A stretch of DNA of 64,000 bases from Kofleriaceae bacterium (lineage in GTDB: Bacteria; Myxococcota_A; Polyangia; Haliangiales; Haliangiaceae), in contig JACKDR010000006.1 of the NCBI GenBank assembly GCA_020633495.1, positions 296,328 through 360,327 on the forward strand, written 5' to 3'. A program made the position numbers and the translations under genes. The first letter of the stretch is position 1, and every line of letters starts with the position of its first letter. This document shows positions 1 to 10,476 of this stretch, piece by piece. The notes beneath the pieces were generated by a model. It did not search any database and had not been told where the DNA came from. It saw nothing but the letters and a program-made list of their open reading frames with translations.

Positions 1-2333
1 TGCCTGGCGGCGCGCCCGGGATGCCCGGCGGCTCGCCCTACGGTGCGGCCCCAGGATGCCCGGCATGGGCGGCGCGCTGGGATGCCTGGCGGTGGCCCGC
101 CTGGAATGCCCGGCGGTGGCCCGCCCGGGATGCCTGGTGGTGGCTACGGCGGCGCGCCAGGATGCCCGGCGGCGCGCCTGGGATGCCTGGTGGCGCGCCG
201 GGGATGCCCGGCGGCGCGCCAGGATGCCCGGTGGCGCGCCGGGGATGCCTGGTGGTGCGCCCGGCATGCACCGTGGCGGCCCCAGCGGCGGCAGCCTGTT
301 CAGCCAGCACGCGCCGGCGGCGGCGGCGCGCCGGGATGCCCGGCGGTGCGCCCGGGATGCCCGGCGGCGGCAGCCTCGGCCACGCCAGCACGATGGCCGC
401 GGGCCACGCGCCAGGATGCCTGGCGCCGGCGGCCCCGGCGGCGCGTTGTACGGCGCGCCGGGGATGCCTGGCGGCATGGGTGGCGCCGGGGATGCCTGGC
501 GGCATGGGCGGCGCGCCGGGGATGCCCGGCGGTGCGCCGGGAATGCCCGGTGGCGGCATGGGCGGCGCGCCGGGGATGCCCGGCGGCATGGGTGGCCCTC
601 CCGGGATGCCGGGGATGGGTGGTCCTCCCGGGATGCCGGGCATGGGTGGTCCTCCCGGGATGCCGGGGATGGGCGGCCCGCCCGGGATGCCCGGCGCCGG
701 CGGCGTCTTCGGCGGCGGCGCGCCCGGCATGCCCGGGATGCCCGGCCAGGGCCGGCCCGGCGAGCCCTCCGTGGTCGTCGACCTCGGCGGCAACGAGGAC
801 ATGACCAAGCTCGCGGTCGAGGTCAAGAAGGCCCGCGCCGAGCTCGAGACCCTGCAGGCCAGCCACGATCGCGAGGTCGCCGACGGCAAGCGCATCCGCG
901 CCGAGGCCGCGACCCTGCGCGATCGCATCGAGGAGCTACGCGCCACCGTCAAGGATCGCGAGGAGCAGGCCGCGGCCCACTCGCGGGTCGCCGAGGAGCT
1001 GCGCGACGAGCTGCAGCAGACCAAGGACGAGACGTCGCGCGCGCGCAGCGAGGTCGCCGAGATCGCCGAGAAGATGGTCGCGCGCGAGCGCGAGCTCAAC
1101 CGCGCCCAGGAAGACGTCGCGCGGCTCAAGGACGACGTCGAGGACGCCAACCGCCAGCTCGCCGAGGTGTCGCGCACCAAGGACGAGGGCTGGAAGAAGC
1201 TCAACGAGCAGCTGTCCGAGATCGAGCACCTGCGCGAGGTCATCAACGAGCAGGAGCGGATGCTCGAGGAGCGCCGCGTCGGGTTGATCTCCCAGGAGGA
1301 GGTCATCAAGGAGCTGCGCGCCGAGAAGGAGAAGAACCTCAAGCTGCTGGCGTCGCTGCGCGCCGAGCGCGACGAGGCCAACACCAACACCTCGCGCGCC
1401 AACGCCCAGCTGTCGGCCGTCGAGGAGGAGAACAAGCGGCTCGGCCGCATGTTCGCCGAGGCCCAGAGCGCGTCGGGCGGGGTCGGCGCCGGCGGCGGCG
1501 ATCACGTCCTGCGCCTGACCGGCGAGCTCAAGGACCTGCGGATCGAGCAGCGCAAGCTCGAGGCCGACCGCGAGCGGCTGCAGGAGCAGTACGACCGCGC
1601 CGAGAAGGACATGTCGCGGCTCGAGGGCCGGGTCGCCCAGCTCGAGGTCGAGCTGCAGGAGACCACCCACGCCAAGCTCACCGCGGAGAGCGCGCGCTCG
1701 GTGGCCGAGGACGCCCTGGCCAAGGCCGAGGTCGCCCGCCACAAGGCCGCCGAGGAGGCGCTGCACGCGTCGCGGGCCCGCGACCAGGCCGCCACCGGCG
1801 GCGACGACGCCCGCCGCGAGCTCGACCGGCTGCGCCGCCGCGTCGCCGAGCTCGAGGAGGCCAAGTCCCAGGCCGGCCCCGCGCCCGAGGTCAACGTCCT
1901 CACCGCCGAGCTCGAGGCCCTCAAGCGCAAGGTGACCGAGGCCACCGAGAAGGCCGGCGCCGCCGAGCGCAGCATGAAGAGCCTGGAGGCCGAGCTCGAG
2001 CTGGCCCGCACCGAGGCCCGTCAGGCCAAGGCCGAGGCCGAGCGGGCCAAGGCCGCGCCCGCCGCCGAGGCCCCGCCGGGGGACGACGCCACCGTCGTGG
2101 CCAAGGTGCCCGGCGAGCTGCGCGACATGGCCCAGCAGGTCTACGAGTCCATCAACGACATCCTCTCGGAGCTGCGCAACAACATCCTGCTGGTACAGGG
2201 GGAGCTGGGCAACGCCGGGGGAGGGAACGAGGAGTCGCTCCGTATCATCACGGACGCCGTGGATTCCGTCGTCGGCAACGCCGAGGACGCCAAGGGCGCG
2301 TTGCGCGGGCTGCGCGAGCTCGCCGAAAGCTGA
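1..2333 (+). CDS. Partial coiled-coil protein with collagen-like GMPGG leader
   Basis: The gene is cut by the window edge; base 1 already lies inside a GMPGG/GAPG repeat. Bases 1 to about 770 encode Gly-Met-Pro-Gly-Gly repeats. From about 790 to 2090 comes a continuous heptad-rich, highly charged coiled coil (E/K/R/A), then an acidic-Ala linker and a C-terminal helical domain of about 75 residues containing VPGELRDMAQQVYESIND. There is no signal peptide in the visible part. The reading frame of the GMPGG motif switches repeatedly between about 20 and 490, so the 5' part is frameshifted or misassembled; from about 492 to the stop the frame is clean. It sits 9 bases upstream of the AAA+ gene and is probably its operon partner, perhaps a scaffold. 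The function is not recognised; the coiled coil is certain, the role is inference. Confidence 0.75.
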   Translation, partial: PGGAPGMPGGSPYGAAPGCPAWAARWDAWRWPAWNARRWPARDAWWWLRRRARMPGGAPGMPGGAPGMPGGAPGCPVARRGCLVVRPACTVAAPAAAACSASTRRRRRRAGMPGGAPGMPGGGSLGHASTMAAGHAPGCLAPAAPAARCTARRGCLAAWVAPGMPGGMGGAPGMPGGAPGMPGGGMGGAPGMPGGMGGPPGMPGMGGPPGMPGMGGPPGMPGMGGPPGMPGAGGVFGGGAPGMPGMPGQGRPGEPSVVVDLGGNEDMTKLAVEVKKARAELETLQASHDREVADGKRIRAEAATLRDRIEELRATVKDREEQAAAHSRVAEELRDELQQTKDETSRARSEVAEIAEKMVARERELNRAQEDVARLKDDVEDANRQLAEVSRTKDEGWKKLNEQLSEIEHLREVINEQERMLEERRVGLISQEEVIKELRAEKEKNLKLLASLRAERDEANTNTSRANAQLSAVEEENKRLGRMFAEAQSASGGVGAGGGDHVLRLTGELKDLRIEQRKLEADRERLQEQYDRAEKDMSRLEGRVAQLEVELQETTHAKLTAESARSVAEDALAKAEVARHKAAEEALHASRARDQAATGGDDARRELDRLRRRVAELEEAKSQAGPAPEVNVLTAELEALKRKVTEATEKAGAAERSMKSLEAELELARTEARQAKAEAERAKAAPAAEAPPGDDATVVAKVPGELRDMAQQVYESINDILSELRNNILLVQGELGNAGGGNEESLRIITDAVDSVVGNAEDAKGALRGLRELAES
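20..770 (+). repeat. GMPGG-coding degenerate tandem repeat with frame switches
   Basis: Roughly 20-30 copies of an ATGCC(C/T)GG(C/T)GG core spaced about 18-30 bases apart. The ATG of each core falls at 21 (phase 0), 56 (phase 2), 82 (phase 1), 162-204 (phase 0), 224-266 (phase 2), 336-357 (phase 0), 416-464 (phase 2), then 492 onward (phase 0). Every phase encodes the same GMPGG peptide, so the protein repeat is conserved while the frame is not. This fits single-base indels in G/C runs. Confidence 0.8.
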
Positions 2334-2342
2334 CCGGGGAAC

Positions 2343-3968
<1,626 letters not shown>

Positions 3969-3979
3969 CGGAGGACCCG

Positions 3980-4387
3980 ATGAGCCACTTCACCAAGTGC
4001 GAGCTCAAGATGACCAACCTCGCCGCCATCAAGAAGGCGCTCGAGGATCTGGCGTGGGCGTTCCAGGAGGCCGAGGAGGGCCAGGACGTGGTCGTCCGGG
4101 GCTACCGCGGTGACAGCCTGCGCGCCGCGATCTCGGTCGACATGGGCAAGTACGACATCGGCGTGATCGCCAACGCCGAGGGCACCTACGACCTGACCGC
4201 GGACTGGTGGGGCGTCGAGACCACGAAGGGCCTGAGCGAGGCCGAGGTCAAGGAGCAGCTCTACCAGCGCTACCAGTACCACAACGTCAAGATGGCCTGT
4301 GAAGAGAAGGGCTACGCCGTCGAGGAGGAGACCAACGAGGAGGACGGGTCGATCCGGCTCGTCGTCCGCAAGTGGGTCTCGGAGTAA
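3980..4387 (+). CDS. Ycf35 family protein (DUF1257)
   Basis: 135 aa, matching the family length. Begins MSHFTKCELKMTNLAAIKKAL, which resembles the N-terminus of Ycf35/DUF1257 proteins, and contains GKYDIGVIANAEGTYDLTADWWG in its centre. No signal peptide or membrane segment, so cytoplasmic. Ycf35 is known from cyanobacterial and algal plastid genomes and has no established biochemical role. A GGAGG ribosome site precedes the ATG (3970-3975). The tight coupling to a Ycf46-like ATPase upstream and DUF2997 downstream is the main functional clue: it may be a substrate or adaptor of the ATPase (inference). Confidence 0.85.
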   Translation: MSHFTKCELKMTNLAAIKKALEDLAWAFQEAEEGQDVVVRGYRGDSLRAAISVDMGKYDIGVIANAEGTYDLTADWWGVETTKGLSEAEVKEQLYQRYQYHNVKMACEEKGYAVEEETNEEDGSIRLVVRKWVSE

Positions 4388-4396
4388 GGAGCCGCG

Positions 4397-4609
4397 ATGC
4401 GCAAGCAGGATATCGAGATCAAGATCGGCAAGGACGGCAAGGTCGAGTTCACGATCAAGGGCGTCAAGGGCGCCAGCTGCATGGACGAGACCCAGTTCCT
4501 GGAGCAGGCCCTCGGCGGCGGCGTGCTCGAGCAGGAGAAGACCTCCGAATACTACGAACAATCGGAGGGTTACGCCTCGGTCTACACCGGGGAAGGCGGC
4601 GACGAGTAG
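4397..4609 (+). CDS. DUF2997 family small protein
   Basis: 70 aa. Starts MRKQDIEIKIGKDGKVEF and has the central KGVKGASCMDETQFLEQALGG, typical of DUF2997, in which a small beta strand pair is followed by a conserved GxxC segment. The single Cys (about residue 29) is conserved-looking and could bind metal or form a disulfide, but this is inference. An AGGAG ribosome site lies at 4387-4391. DUF2997 proteins are commonly encoded next to Ycf35/DUF1257 proteins, which supports both assignments. The function is unknown. Confidence 0.8.
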   Translation: MRKQDIEIKIGKDGKVEFTIKGVKGASCMDETQFLEQALGGGVLEQEKTSEYYEQSEGYASVYTGEGGDE

Positions 4610-4639
4610 CCCCGTACTAGGGAGGCCCCGACCCGACCC

Positions 4640-5296
4640 ATGGCCGAGCACGACGACAACGATCCCGCCGGTTCCGGCGGCGACGGCGGCGCCGCCGAGG
4701 CGCCCGCCGGGCCGCTGTCGACCGAGCTCGCCGCCGAGATCGCGCAGCGCTGGGATCCGGACCGGCTGCTCAAGCTGGTCGCCAACCGCGCCGGCCGCGG
4801 CGAGGCCCTCGACGCGTCGTTGCGCCACCGCTACGAGCGCAAGCTCGGCGTCGACCTGTCGCACGTCCGCATCTACACCGGCGAGCTCGCCGCCGAGGTC
4901 AACAAGTCCTACAACGCCGAGGCCGTCACGATCGGCAACACCGGCATGATCATCATGGGCGGCTCGCCCGAGAAGGGCCTGATCAGCGCCGCCGGCCGCG
5001 GCCTGCTCGCCCACGAGCTGACCCACGTCGCCCAGGCCCAGCGCGGCGTCTTCCGCGACGCCCGCTTCGGCGACACGATGGATCTGGCGACCGAGGAGCA
5101 CGAGGCGGAGGCCGAGGAGGCCGAGCACGAGGAGATCGCCGAGCACGAGGGCGGCGTCGCGTCCCACGGCGGCGGCGGCGGTGGCGACGACGCCGGCAAG
5201 CACGCCGACGAGGTTCGCCGGCGCGTCCTCGAGATGTTCGCCGACGCGGCGCGAGACAGCCTCGAGCGCGGCGGCTCGCCGTTCCGCCGTCCCTAG
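4640..5296 (+). CDS. DUF4157 (eCIS-core-like) protein
   Basis: 218 aa. Acidic Ala/Gly N-terminus, then a DUF4157 domain at about residues 50-150: RHRYERKLGVDLSHVRIYTG, followed by GRGLLAHELTHVAQAQRG with an intact HExxH (HELTH, about residues 127-131). The C-terminal third is Glu/His/Gly-rich (EAEEAEHEEIAEHEGG). DUF4157 is common in extracellular contractile-injection-system loci and in polymorphic-toxin-like proteins. Here there is no toxin domain after it, so the protein is the core alone. A GGGAGG ribosome site precedes the ATG. Neighbouring genes encode no tail or sheath proteins. It may be a metalloprotease or a secretion-associated leader; the catalytic role is inferred from the HExxH only. 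Confidence 0.8.
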   Translation: MAEHDDNDPAGSGGDGGAAEAPAGPLSTELAAEIAQRWDPDRLLKLVANRAGRGEALDASLRHRYERKLGVDLSHVRIYTGELAAEVNKSYNAEAVTIGNTGMIIMGGSPEKGLISAAGRGLLAHELTHVAQAQRGVFRDARFGDTMDLATEEHEAEAEEAEHEEIAEHEGGVASHGGGGGGDDAGKHADEVRRRVLEMFADAARDSLERGGSPFRRP

Positions 5297-5346
5297 CGAC
5301 GCCGTGGCGTGGGCACGGCGCGGCGCGCTCGGGGTATAGTGGCGCC

Positions 5347-6030
5347 ATGACCGACACGAGCGCCGACGCGGGACCGGTGCTTTCGCGCGTCCAGCTCGAG
5401 CGGCTGGTCGCCGAGGACGAGCTCACCGGCCGCACGATCCAGGGCTTCGCCGCCCCGTCGGTGGGGCTGCGCGGCGTCGACCTCGACGGCGTCGTCGTCG
5501 AGCGCGTCGACCTGCGCGAGGCCGACGCCGACGACAGCCGGCTCGAGCACGCCGAGCTCCGCCAGATCGATGGCCGCAAGTCGCGCTGGCACGGCGCGCT
5601 GTGGCACCGGGTCCAGGCCCGCGACTGCGAGCTCACCGAGATCGACCTCACCGGCGCCCAGGTGCTGCGCTGCGACCTCGGCCCGGTGCGCATGGGCCGC
5701 GCCTCGTTCCGCAAGGCGCGCATCCAGGGCACGACGTTCCGCGAGACCGAGCTGTACTCGGCCGACTTCACCGAGGCGGTGCTGCTGCGGGTCGTCTTCG
5801 AGGGCTACCAGGAGACGCCGTGGTCGCTGCAGCGCTGCGACTTCACCGGCGCCGCGCTGTTCGACGTCGACTTCAAGCGCGCCAACCTGTACGGCGCGAT
5901 CCTCCGCGACACCATGCTGGTCCGCTGCGATCTGCGCGGCGTCAGCCTGTGCAGCGCCGACCTGCGGGGCGCCCGCCTGGTCGGCTGCGCCACCGCCGGC
6001 GTCGATCTCGACGGCGCCACTGTGAGTTAG
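5347..6030 (+). CDS. Pentapeptide-repeat protein
   Basis: 227 aa. From about residue 40 to the C-terminus the sequence follows the A(D/N)LxX pattern, for example GVDLDGVVVERVDLREADAD, then CDLRGVSLCSADLRGARLVG near the end. These repeats fold as a right-handed quadrilateral beta helix. A break of about 15 residues (FEGYQETPWSLQRC) interrupts the helix around residue 155. There is no signal peptide. It starts 50 bases after the DUF4157 gene, and its stop is 2 bases before the next start. Pentapeptide proteins act as binding surfaces; the partner here is unknown. ATG start chosen because it lies next to the previous gene. Confidence 0.85.
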   Translation: MTDTSADAGPVLSRVQLERLVAEDELTGRTIQGFAAPSVGLRGVDLDGVVVERVDLREADADDSRLEHAELRQIDGRKSRWHGALWHRVQARDCELTEIDLTGAQVLRCDLGPVRMGRASFRKARIQGTTFRETELYSADFTEAVLLRVVFEGYQETPWSLQRCDFTGAALFDVDFKRANLYGAILRDTMLVRCDLRGVSLCSADLRGARLVGCATAGVDLDGATVS

Positions 6031-6032
6031 CC

Positions 6033-6695
6033 ATGCCCAGCCGCCCCGACATCCGCGACCTCGCCAGCAACGTCCGCGAGGCGTTCGCCGACGCCGACCG
6101 TGACGCCCTGCTCGACATCCTCACCTTCGTGGTCAAGGAGTACGTCGTCGACGGGCCGCCGCCGATGCTGATGCACCAGGCGGAGACGATCGCCGAGCTG
6201 GCCAACCTGTCGTTCGCGCAGCTGATCGCGGCGCTGCAGACCCGCCTCGACCTGCCGGAGCTGGCGCTGTTCGCGGTCGACGGCGACCAGGTCTCGGTGC
6301 GGGTCGGCGGCGTCATGCAGCCGCTGCAGCCGGGGCGGACCCCGGCGGCCGAGCTGCCGCGGCCGTCCGCGGGCGTCCGCGTCGTCGAGACCACCGTGGC
6401 GCAGCGGCCGGCGGCCCCGGCAGTCGCGGCGCCGGCCGCGCCGCGTCCCGCGCCGGCGCCCGCACCGGCCCCGGCGGCGCCGCCGCCGAGCCGCGGACCT
6501 GTCGGTGCGCGGTCGGCCCTCGGGCGGCGGTGGTGGCGGCGACGCCCCGGCCGCCCGGCGGCGCCGCGCCCGCGCCGCAGCGCCCGCGCCCGCCGCGCCG
6601 GCGCCGTCGTCGAGCAGGCAGGGCGGCGCGCCTGCCGAGGAGCCGGCGGTGGCGACGACGCCGCGGCCCGGTTCAGCCTGCTGGAGCTCGACTGA
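6033..6695 (+). CDS. Uncharacterised protein with Ala/Pro-rich tail, probable double frameshift
   Basis: 220 codons as read. Residues 1-100 form a compact mostly helical domain (DIRDLASNVREAFADADRDA, then FAQLIAALQTRLDLPELALF) that I do not recognise. From about residue 105 it is Ala/Pro-rich. Between about 6500 and 6665 the annotated frame becomes Arg/Trp-rich, whereas the frame one base away gives an Ala/Pro/Ser linker (APAPSSSRQGGAPAEEPAVATTP); the original frame is resumed for the C-terminal RFSLLELD. Two compensating indels are therefore likely. It starts 2 bases after the pentapeptide gene, and its TGA overlaps the next ATG. No function assigned. Confidence 0.6.
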   Translation: MPSRPDIRDLASNVREAFADADRDALLDILTFVVKEYVVDGPPPMLMHQAETIAELANLSFAQLIAALQTRLDLPELALFAVDGDQVSVRVGGVMQPLQPGRTPAAELPRPSAGVRVVETTVAQRPAAPAVAAPAAPRPAPAPAPAPAAPPPSRGPVGARSALGRRWWRRRPGRPAAPRPRRSARARRAGAVVEQAGRRACRGAGGGDDAAARFSLLELD

Positions 6696-7144
6696 TGTCG
6701 CAGGTCGCGCGGCGCTACCACGAGCGTGGCCTCAAGGCGCTGGCCACCGGTGACCTCGAGGGCGCCCTCGAGGCGCTGCGCAGCGCGGTCGAGCTGGCGC
6801 CGGCGTTCGGCAGCGCCCGCATCGCCTACGCGATCGCGCTGGCCCGCTACGGCGACGCGCCGCGCGCCGCCACGCTGCTGCGCGGCGGCATCCCGCGCGC
6901 GTCGTCGCCGGTCGCGGCCGCGGCGATGTGGGCGACGCTCGGCGACGTCCTGACCGTCGGCGGCGACTTCTTCGCCGCCGAGGAGGCGTTCCGCGAGGCC
7001 GGCAGGGTGCCCGGCTACGAGGCGCGCGCCGCCGCCGGCCTGGCGCGGGTCTACGCGCGCCTGCAGCGGTTCCCCGAGATGTCGACGCAGCTGCGCCTCG
7101 CCGCCAAGATCAGCGGCGACGCCGAGCGCGCCGGCCGCGGCTGA
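6695..7144 (+). CDS. TPR-repeat protein
   Basis: 149 aa. At least three tetratricopeptide-like helical hairpins: ARRYHERGLKALATGDLEGA, FGSARIAYAIALARYGDAPR, and AMWATLGDVLTVGGDFFAAE, with the usual small-residue spacing. No signal peptide. The start ATG overlaps the upstream TGA by one base, so translation is coupled. It closes the Ycf46/Ycf35 operon and is followed by the convergent PP2C gene 67 bases away. It is probably a protein-interaction adaptor; the partner is unknown. Confidence 0.75.
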   Translation: MSQVARRYHERGLKALATGDLEGALEALRSAVELAPAFGSARIAYAIALARYGDAPRAATLLRGGIPRASSPVAAAAMWATLGDVLTVGGDFFAAEEAFREAGRVPGYEARAAAGLARVYARLQRFPEMSTQLRLAAKISGDAERAGRG

Positions 7145-7211
7145 GCGCGGTCCGCGCGTCGCGCGCGCCGGGCGCGGCCAGGACGATCGCCGCGGCGCGG
7201 CGCGCCCTGGC

Positions 7212-8021
7212 TCAGTACATCGCGTAGCCCTGGTGGTAGGGCGTCTGCGCCTGCCACATGGTCTCGGCGAACGCCTGCACCAGGATCACGGTGATGTTGT
7301 CGGTGCCGCCGTTGTTGTTGGCGGCGCGGATCATGTTGTCGGCCATGGTCTCGAGCGAGTCGCCGCTCGACATCATCTGGTGGATCATCCAGTCGTCGAC
7401 CAGATCCGACAGGCCGTCGCAGCACAGCAAGTACAGGTCGCCGTGCTCGAGCGCGATCGTGTTGTGCTCGATCTCGACGGCGGCGTCGAGGCCGACCGCG
7501 CGGATGATGACGTTCGAGGTCGCCGGGCCGAGCTGACCGACCAGGTCCGGGCGGTCCTGGTAGAGGTTCTTGAGCGAGTGGTCGCGGGTCAGCTGGTGGA
7601 ACTGGCCGCCGCGCAGCAGGTACGCCCGCGAGTCGCCGCAGTGGCAGATGTGGAACAGGCCCTCCTCGGCCCGCAGCCCCACCGCGGTGGTGCCCATGCC
7701 GTGGCACGCCGGGTCCATCTGCGCGCGCTGGAACACCGCGGCGTTGGCGGCCTTCATCGCCGCGACCATCGGATCCTGGCCGGGCGCGGGCGCCGGGTCG
7801 CCGGTCTTGAGCGAGTGCGTGATCGTACGGATCGCCAGGTCGGAGGCGACCTGGCCGCTGGCGTGGCCGCCCATGCCGTCGCACACGACGTACACGCCGA
7901 GGAAGTCGTCGTAGTACATCGCATCCTCGTTCTGGGTGCGCTGCACGCCTACATCGGTCCGACCCACCGCCCGGAGCGAGAAGCGCTCGACGGGGACGTA
8001 TCGGGGCTCGATCAGGGTCAC
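7212..8021 (-). CDS. PP2C-family Ser/Thr protein phosphatase
   Basis: 269 aa from a GTG at 8021 that overlaps the upstream TGA (GTGA). All PPM/PP2C metal-site motifs are present: RTQNEDAMYY near residue 27, VCDGMGGHASG near 45, CHCGDSRAYLLR near 135, DGLSDLVDD near 200, and GGTDNITVILV near the end. No transmembrane segment, so soluble. It should remove phosphate from Ser/Thr on targets of the kinase encoded at the head of the same three-gene operon. The C-terminal tail (about 20 residues, QTPYHQGYAMY) has no known role. A start further upstream would run into the previous gene's frame. Confidence 0.92.
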   Translation of the reverse strand: MTLIEPRYVPVERFSLRAVGRTDVGVQRTQNEDAMYYDDFLGVYVVCDGMGGHASGQVASDLAIRTITHSLKTGDPAPAPGQDPMVAAMKAANAAVFQRAQMDPACHGMGTTAVGLRAEEGLFHICHCGDSRAYLLRGGQFHQLTRDHSLKNLYQDRPDLVGQLGPATSNVIIRAVGLDAAVEIEHNTIALEHGDLYLLCCDGLSDLVDDWMIHQMMSSGDSLETMADNMIRAANNNGGTDNITVILVQAFAETMWQAQTPYHQGYAMY

Positions 8022-8816
8022 GAGGCTTCCTCCGGCCCACGTGGTACGGCGGCGGCCGCCGCGTCCTTCCCTGCGGCGGCGGCCTCGGCGGCGAGCAGCT
8101 CGGCCTCGCGCTGCCGCGCCCGCTCCCGCTTGCCCTCGGACCACGGCCGCGCCAGCAGCTGCTGCAGCGCCGCGAGGTCGGAGCTCATCGTCGCGCCCGC
8201 GGGCGCGACGCCGCGGCTGCGGTAGTCGGTGCGGATGGTGCGGCGGATGTCGGCGACTGGATCCGCGAGCCAGGTGACGTCGTCGGGGTCGATCTCGAAC
8301 GGCGACTCGTAGTGGATGTAGAAGTCCTTCTCGGGCCGGTGCAGGTCGCGCAGGAACGCCTGCGGGGTGCACGCCTCGAGGTCGCGCTCGAGCTCGACCG
8401 AGCGCTGGACCTCGGGCAGATCGTCGAGGTCGAGCGCCGGCGGCACCCGGGTCTCGTCGAAGCACAGGATCGGCCGCTCCGCCGCGCTGGTCGGCGGCGG
8501 CGCCGGCCGCACCGCGTCGGCGAGATCCTCGTGGCGGGTCAGGCGCGCGACCATCGCCGGGTCGACGTGGCGCAGGGCCTCGCGACGGCGGGCCTGGATC
8601 TCGCTGGCGGCGCTGGCCTCGGCGCTCGGCGTCGGGCGGCGGCGCCATCGCGGCCAGGCCCTGCTCCGCGAGCTGCGCGAAGCTCGGCACCTCGAACCAG
8701 TCGGCCAGCCGCGCCATCGTCAGCGGATCGATGGCGTCCGGCTGGGCCGCGTCGTCACGGCGGAGCAGGTCGCGAACCTTGGGTTCGGTATCGTCGGGCG
8801 GATCGGCCGGGCACAT
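8018..8816 (-). CDS. Unknown protein between kinase and phosphatase, apparent frameshift
   Basis: ATG at 8816 lies 12 bases after the kinase stop. The first 60 residues (VRDLLRRDDAAQPDAIDPLT, then FEVPSFAQLAEQGLAAMAPP) are in one frame. At about 8630-8645, within a GGGCGGCGGCGCC run, the sensible protein moves to the other frame (PTPSAEASAASEIQARRREA) and continues to TGA at 8018-8020. The span of 799 bases is one over a multiple of three, consistent with one extra base. The C-terminal half contains ACTPQAFLRDLHRPEKDFYI and an Ala/Glu-rich helix. I do not recognise a domain. Overlap with the phosphatase GTG argues that the product is really made. Perhaps a shared substrate or adaptor of the kinase/phosphatase pair (inference). 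Confidence 0.6.
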
Positions 8817-8828
8817 GGTCGGCGCGGG

Positions 8829-10420
8829 CTACAGCTGGAGCATGACGACGTAGGCGAGGACGCCGACGCCGATGCCGATGAGCATCGAGACGATCCAGAA
8901 CGCCGTCGACGCGCCGGCGGGGCCGTCGGCGTCGATCGCGGCGGCGGGCACGGCGCCGCCCGACGAGGCCACCGACACGATGCCCTCGCTGGCCTGGAGC
9001 ATGACGGTCTTCTGGACCGCGCCGCCCTGGGCGGGCGGCGGGGCCCCGGGCGGCGGACCGCCCATGCCGGGCGGCGGACCGCCCATGCCGGGCGGCGGAC
9101 CGCCGGGCATGCCCTGGGGCAGCACGGGGGCCTGCATGCCGGCGATCATCGTCTTCTGTGCGGCCGACGCCGGCTGGTAGCCGCCGCCGGGGGGCGGGCC
9201 GCCGGGGGGCGGGCCGCCGGGCATGCCCTGGGGCAGCACGGGGGCCTGCATGCCGGCGATCATCGTCTTCTGCGACGCCGACGCGGCCTGGTAGCCCTGC
9301 GCCGCCGGCGGCAGACCGCCGTAGCCAGGCTGGCCGGGCGGCGCGCCGTAGCCAGGCTGGCCGCCCATGCCGGGCGGCGGACCGCCCATGCCGGGCGGTG
9401 GGCCGTAGCCGGCTGGCCGCCCATGGCGGGCGGCGGCCCGCCCATGCCGGGCGGCGGGCCGTAGCCGGGCTGGCCCGGCGGACCGGGCATGCCGGGCAGC
9501 TGCGGCGGCGCGCCGGCGATCATCGTGCGCGGCACGCCGGCGGCGCCGATGCTGGCGCCGCCCTGCAGCTGGGCGAACACCTGCTGGCAGTGCTGCATCA
9601 TCTCGCCCGCCGACTGGTAGCGACGGCCGGGGTCCTTCTCGAGGGCCTTGCGGACGATCGCCTGCACCTCCATCGGCGTGGTCGGCGGCAGCGGCGGCAC
9701 CTCGCCGCGCAGGTGCATCTGCAGCACGTTCATCGGGTTCTCGTCGTGGAACGGGACCCGGCCGGCCAGCATCTCGTACGCGAGGATACCGAGGGCGTAG
9801 ATGTCGGAGCGCGCGTCGAGGGGCAGGCCGCGCCCCTGCTCGGGCGACATGTACTGCGGCGTCCCGAAGACCACGCCCGCCTGCGTGCGCATGCGATCGT
9901 TCTCCTGCAGCAGCTTGGCCACGGAGAAGTCGAGCAGCTTCACGAAGTCGGGCGAGCCCGCCATGTTCAGCAGGAAGACGTTGTCGGGCTTGATGTCGCG
10001 GTGGATGATCCCGATCGAGTGGGCCTCGGCGAGCGAGGCGCAGCACTGGATGAGGATCTTCAGCACGCGGTGCGCCTGCATCGGCGACTGCTGCTGCTGA
10101 GCCTGCCGCAGGGTCAGGCCGTCGAGGAACTCCATCGTCATGTACAGCCGGCCGTCCTGGGTGCGGCCGAAGTCGAACATGCGGATGGTGTTGGGGTGCT
10201 GCAGCCGCGAGCAGGCCTTGGCCTCGTTGTAGAACCGGTTGACCCAGGTCTCGTCCGAGGCCATCTGCGGGTTCAGCATCTTGATCGCGATGACGCGATC
10301 GATCGAGGTCTGCTTCGCCTTGTAGACGACGCCCATCCCGCCTTCGCCGATGCGCGCAAGGATCTCGTAGCGGCCGTCGATGACCTTGCCGAGGAAGGGA
10401 TCCTGGATCTGCGGTTGCAC
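8829..10420 (-). CDS. Hanks-type Ser/Thr protein kinase with Pro/Gly linker and C-terminal TM anchor, apparent frameshift
   Basis: GTG start at 10420. The kinase domain fills residues 1-300: GEGGMGVVYKA glycine loop, IAIKML lysine, HRDIKPDNVF catalytic loop near residue 139, DFSVAK in place of the usual DFG, GTPQYMSPEQ activation end, SDIYALGILAYEMLAG. It continues into a (P/G/M)-rich linker of about 180 residues holding three TMIAG motifs, then a single C-terminal TM (AFWIVSMLIGIGVGVLAYVV). The reading frame must shift at about 9411, where GCCGGCTGG lacks one G compared with neighbouring GCCGGGCTGG copies; without the shift the TM is lost. Cytoplasmic kinase anchored to the inner membrane. 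It heads an operon with an unknown protein and a PP2C phosphatase. Confidence 0.88.
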
Positions 10421-10476
10421 TCGGGCCTCGATGAGCGTTGAGCGATGCGGTGAGGGAGCGGGACGCGCGGGGCCGC

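Noticed and set aside
4640..5296. Complete contractile injection system near the DUF4157 gene
   Set aside because: No sheath, tube, baseplate or spike genes are found in the window; only the DUF4157 core is present.
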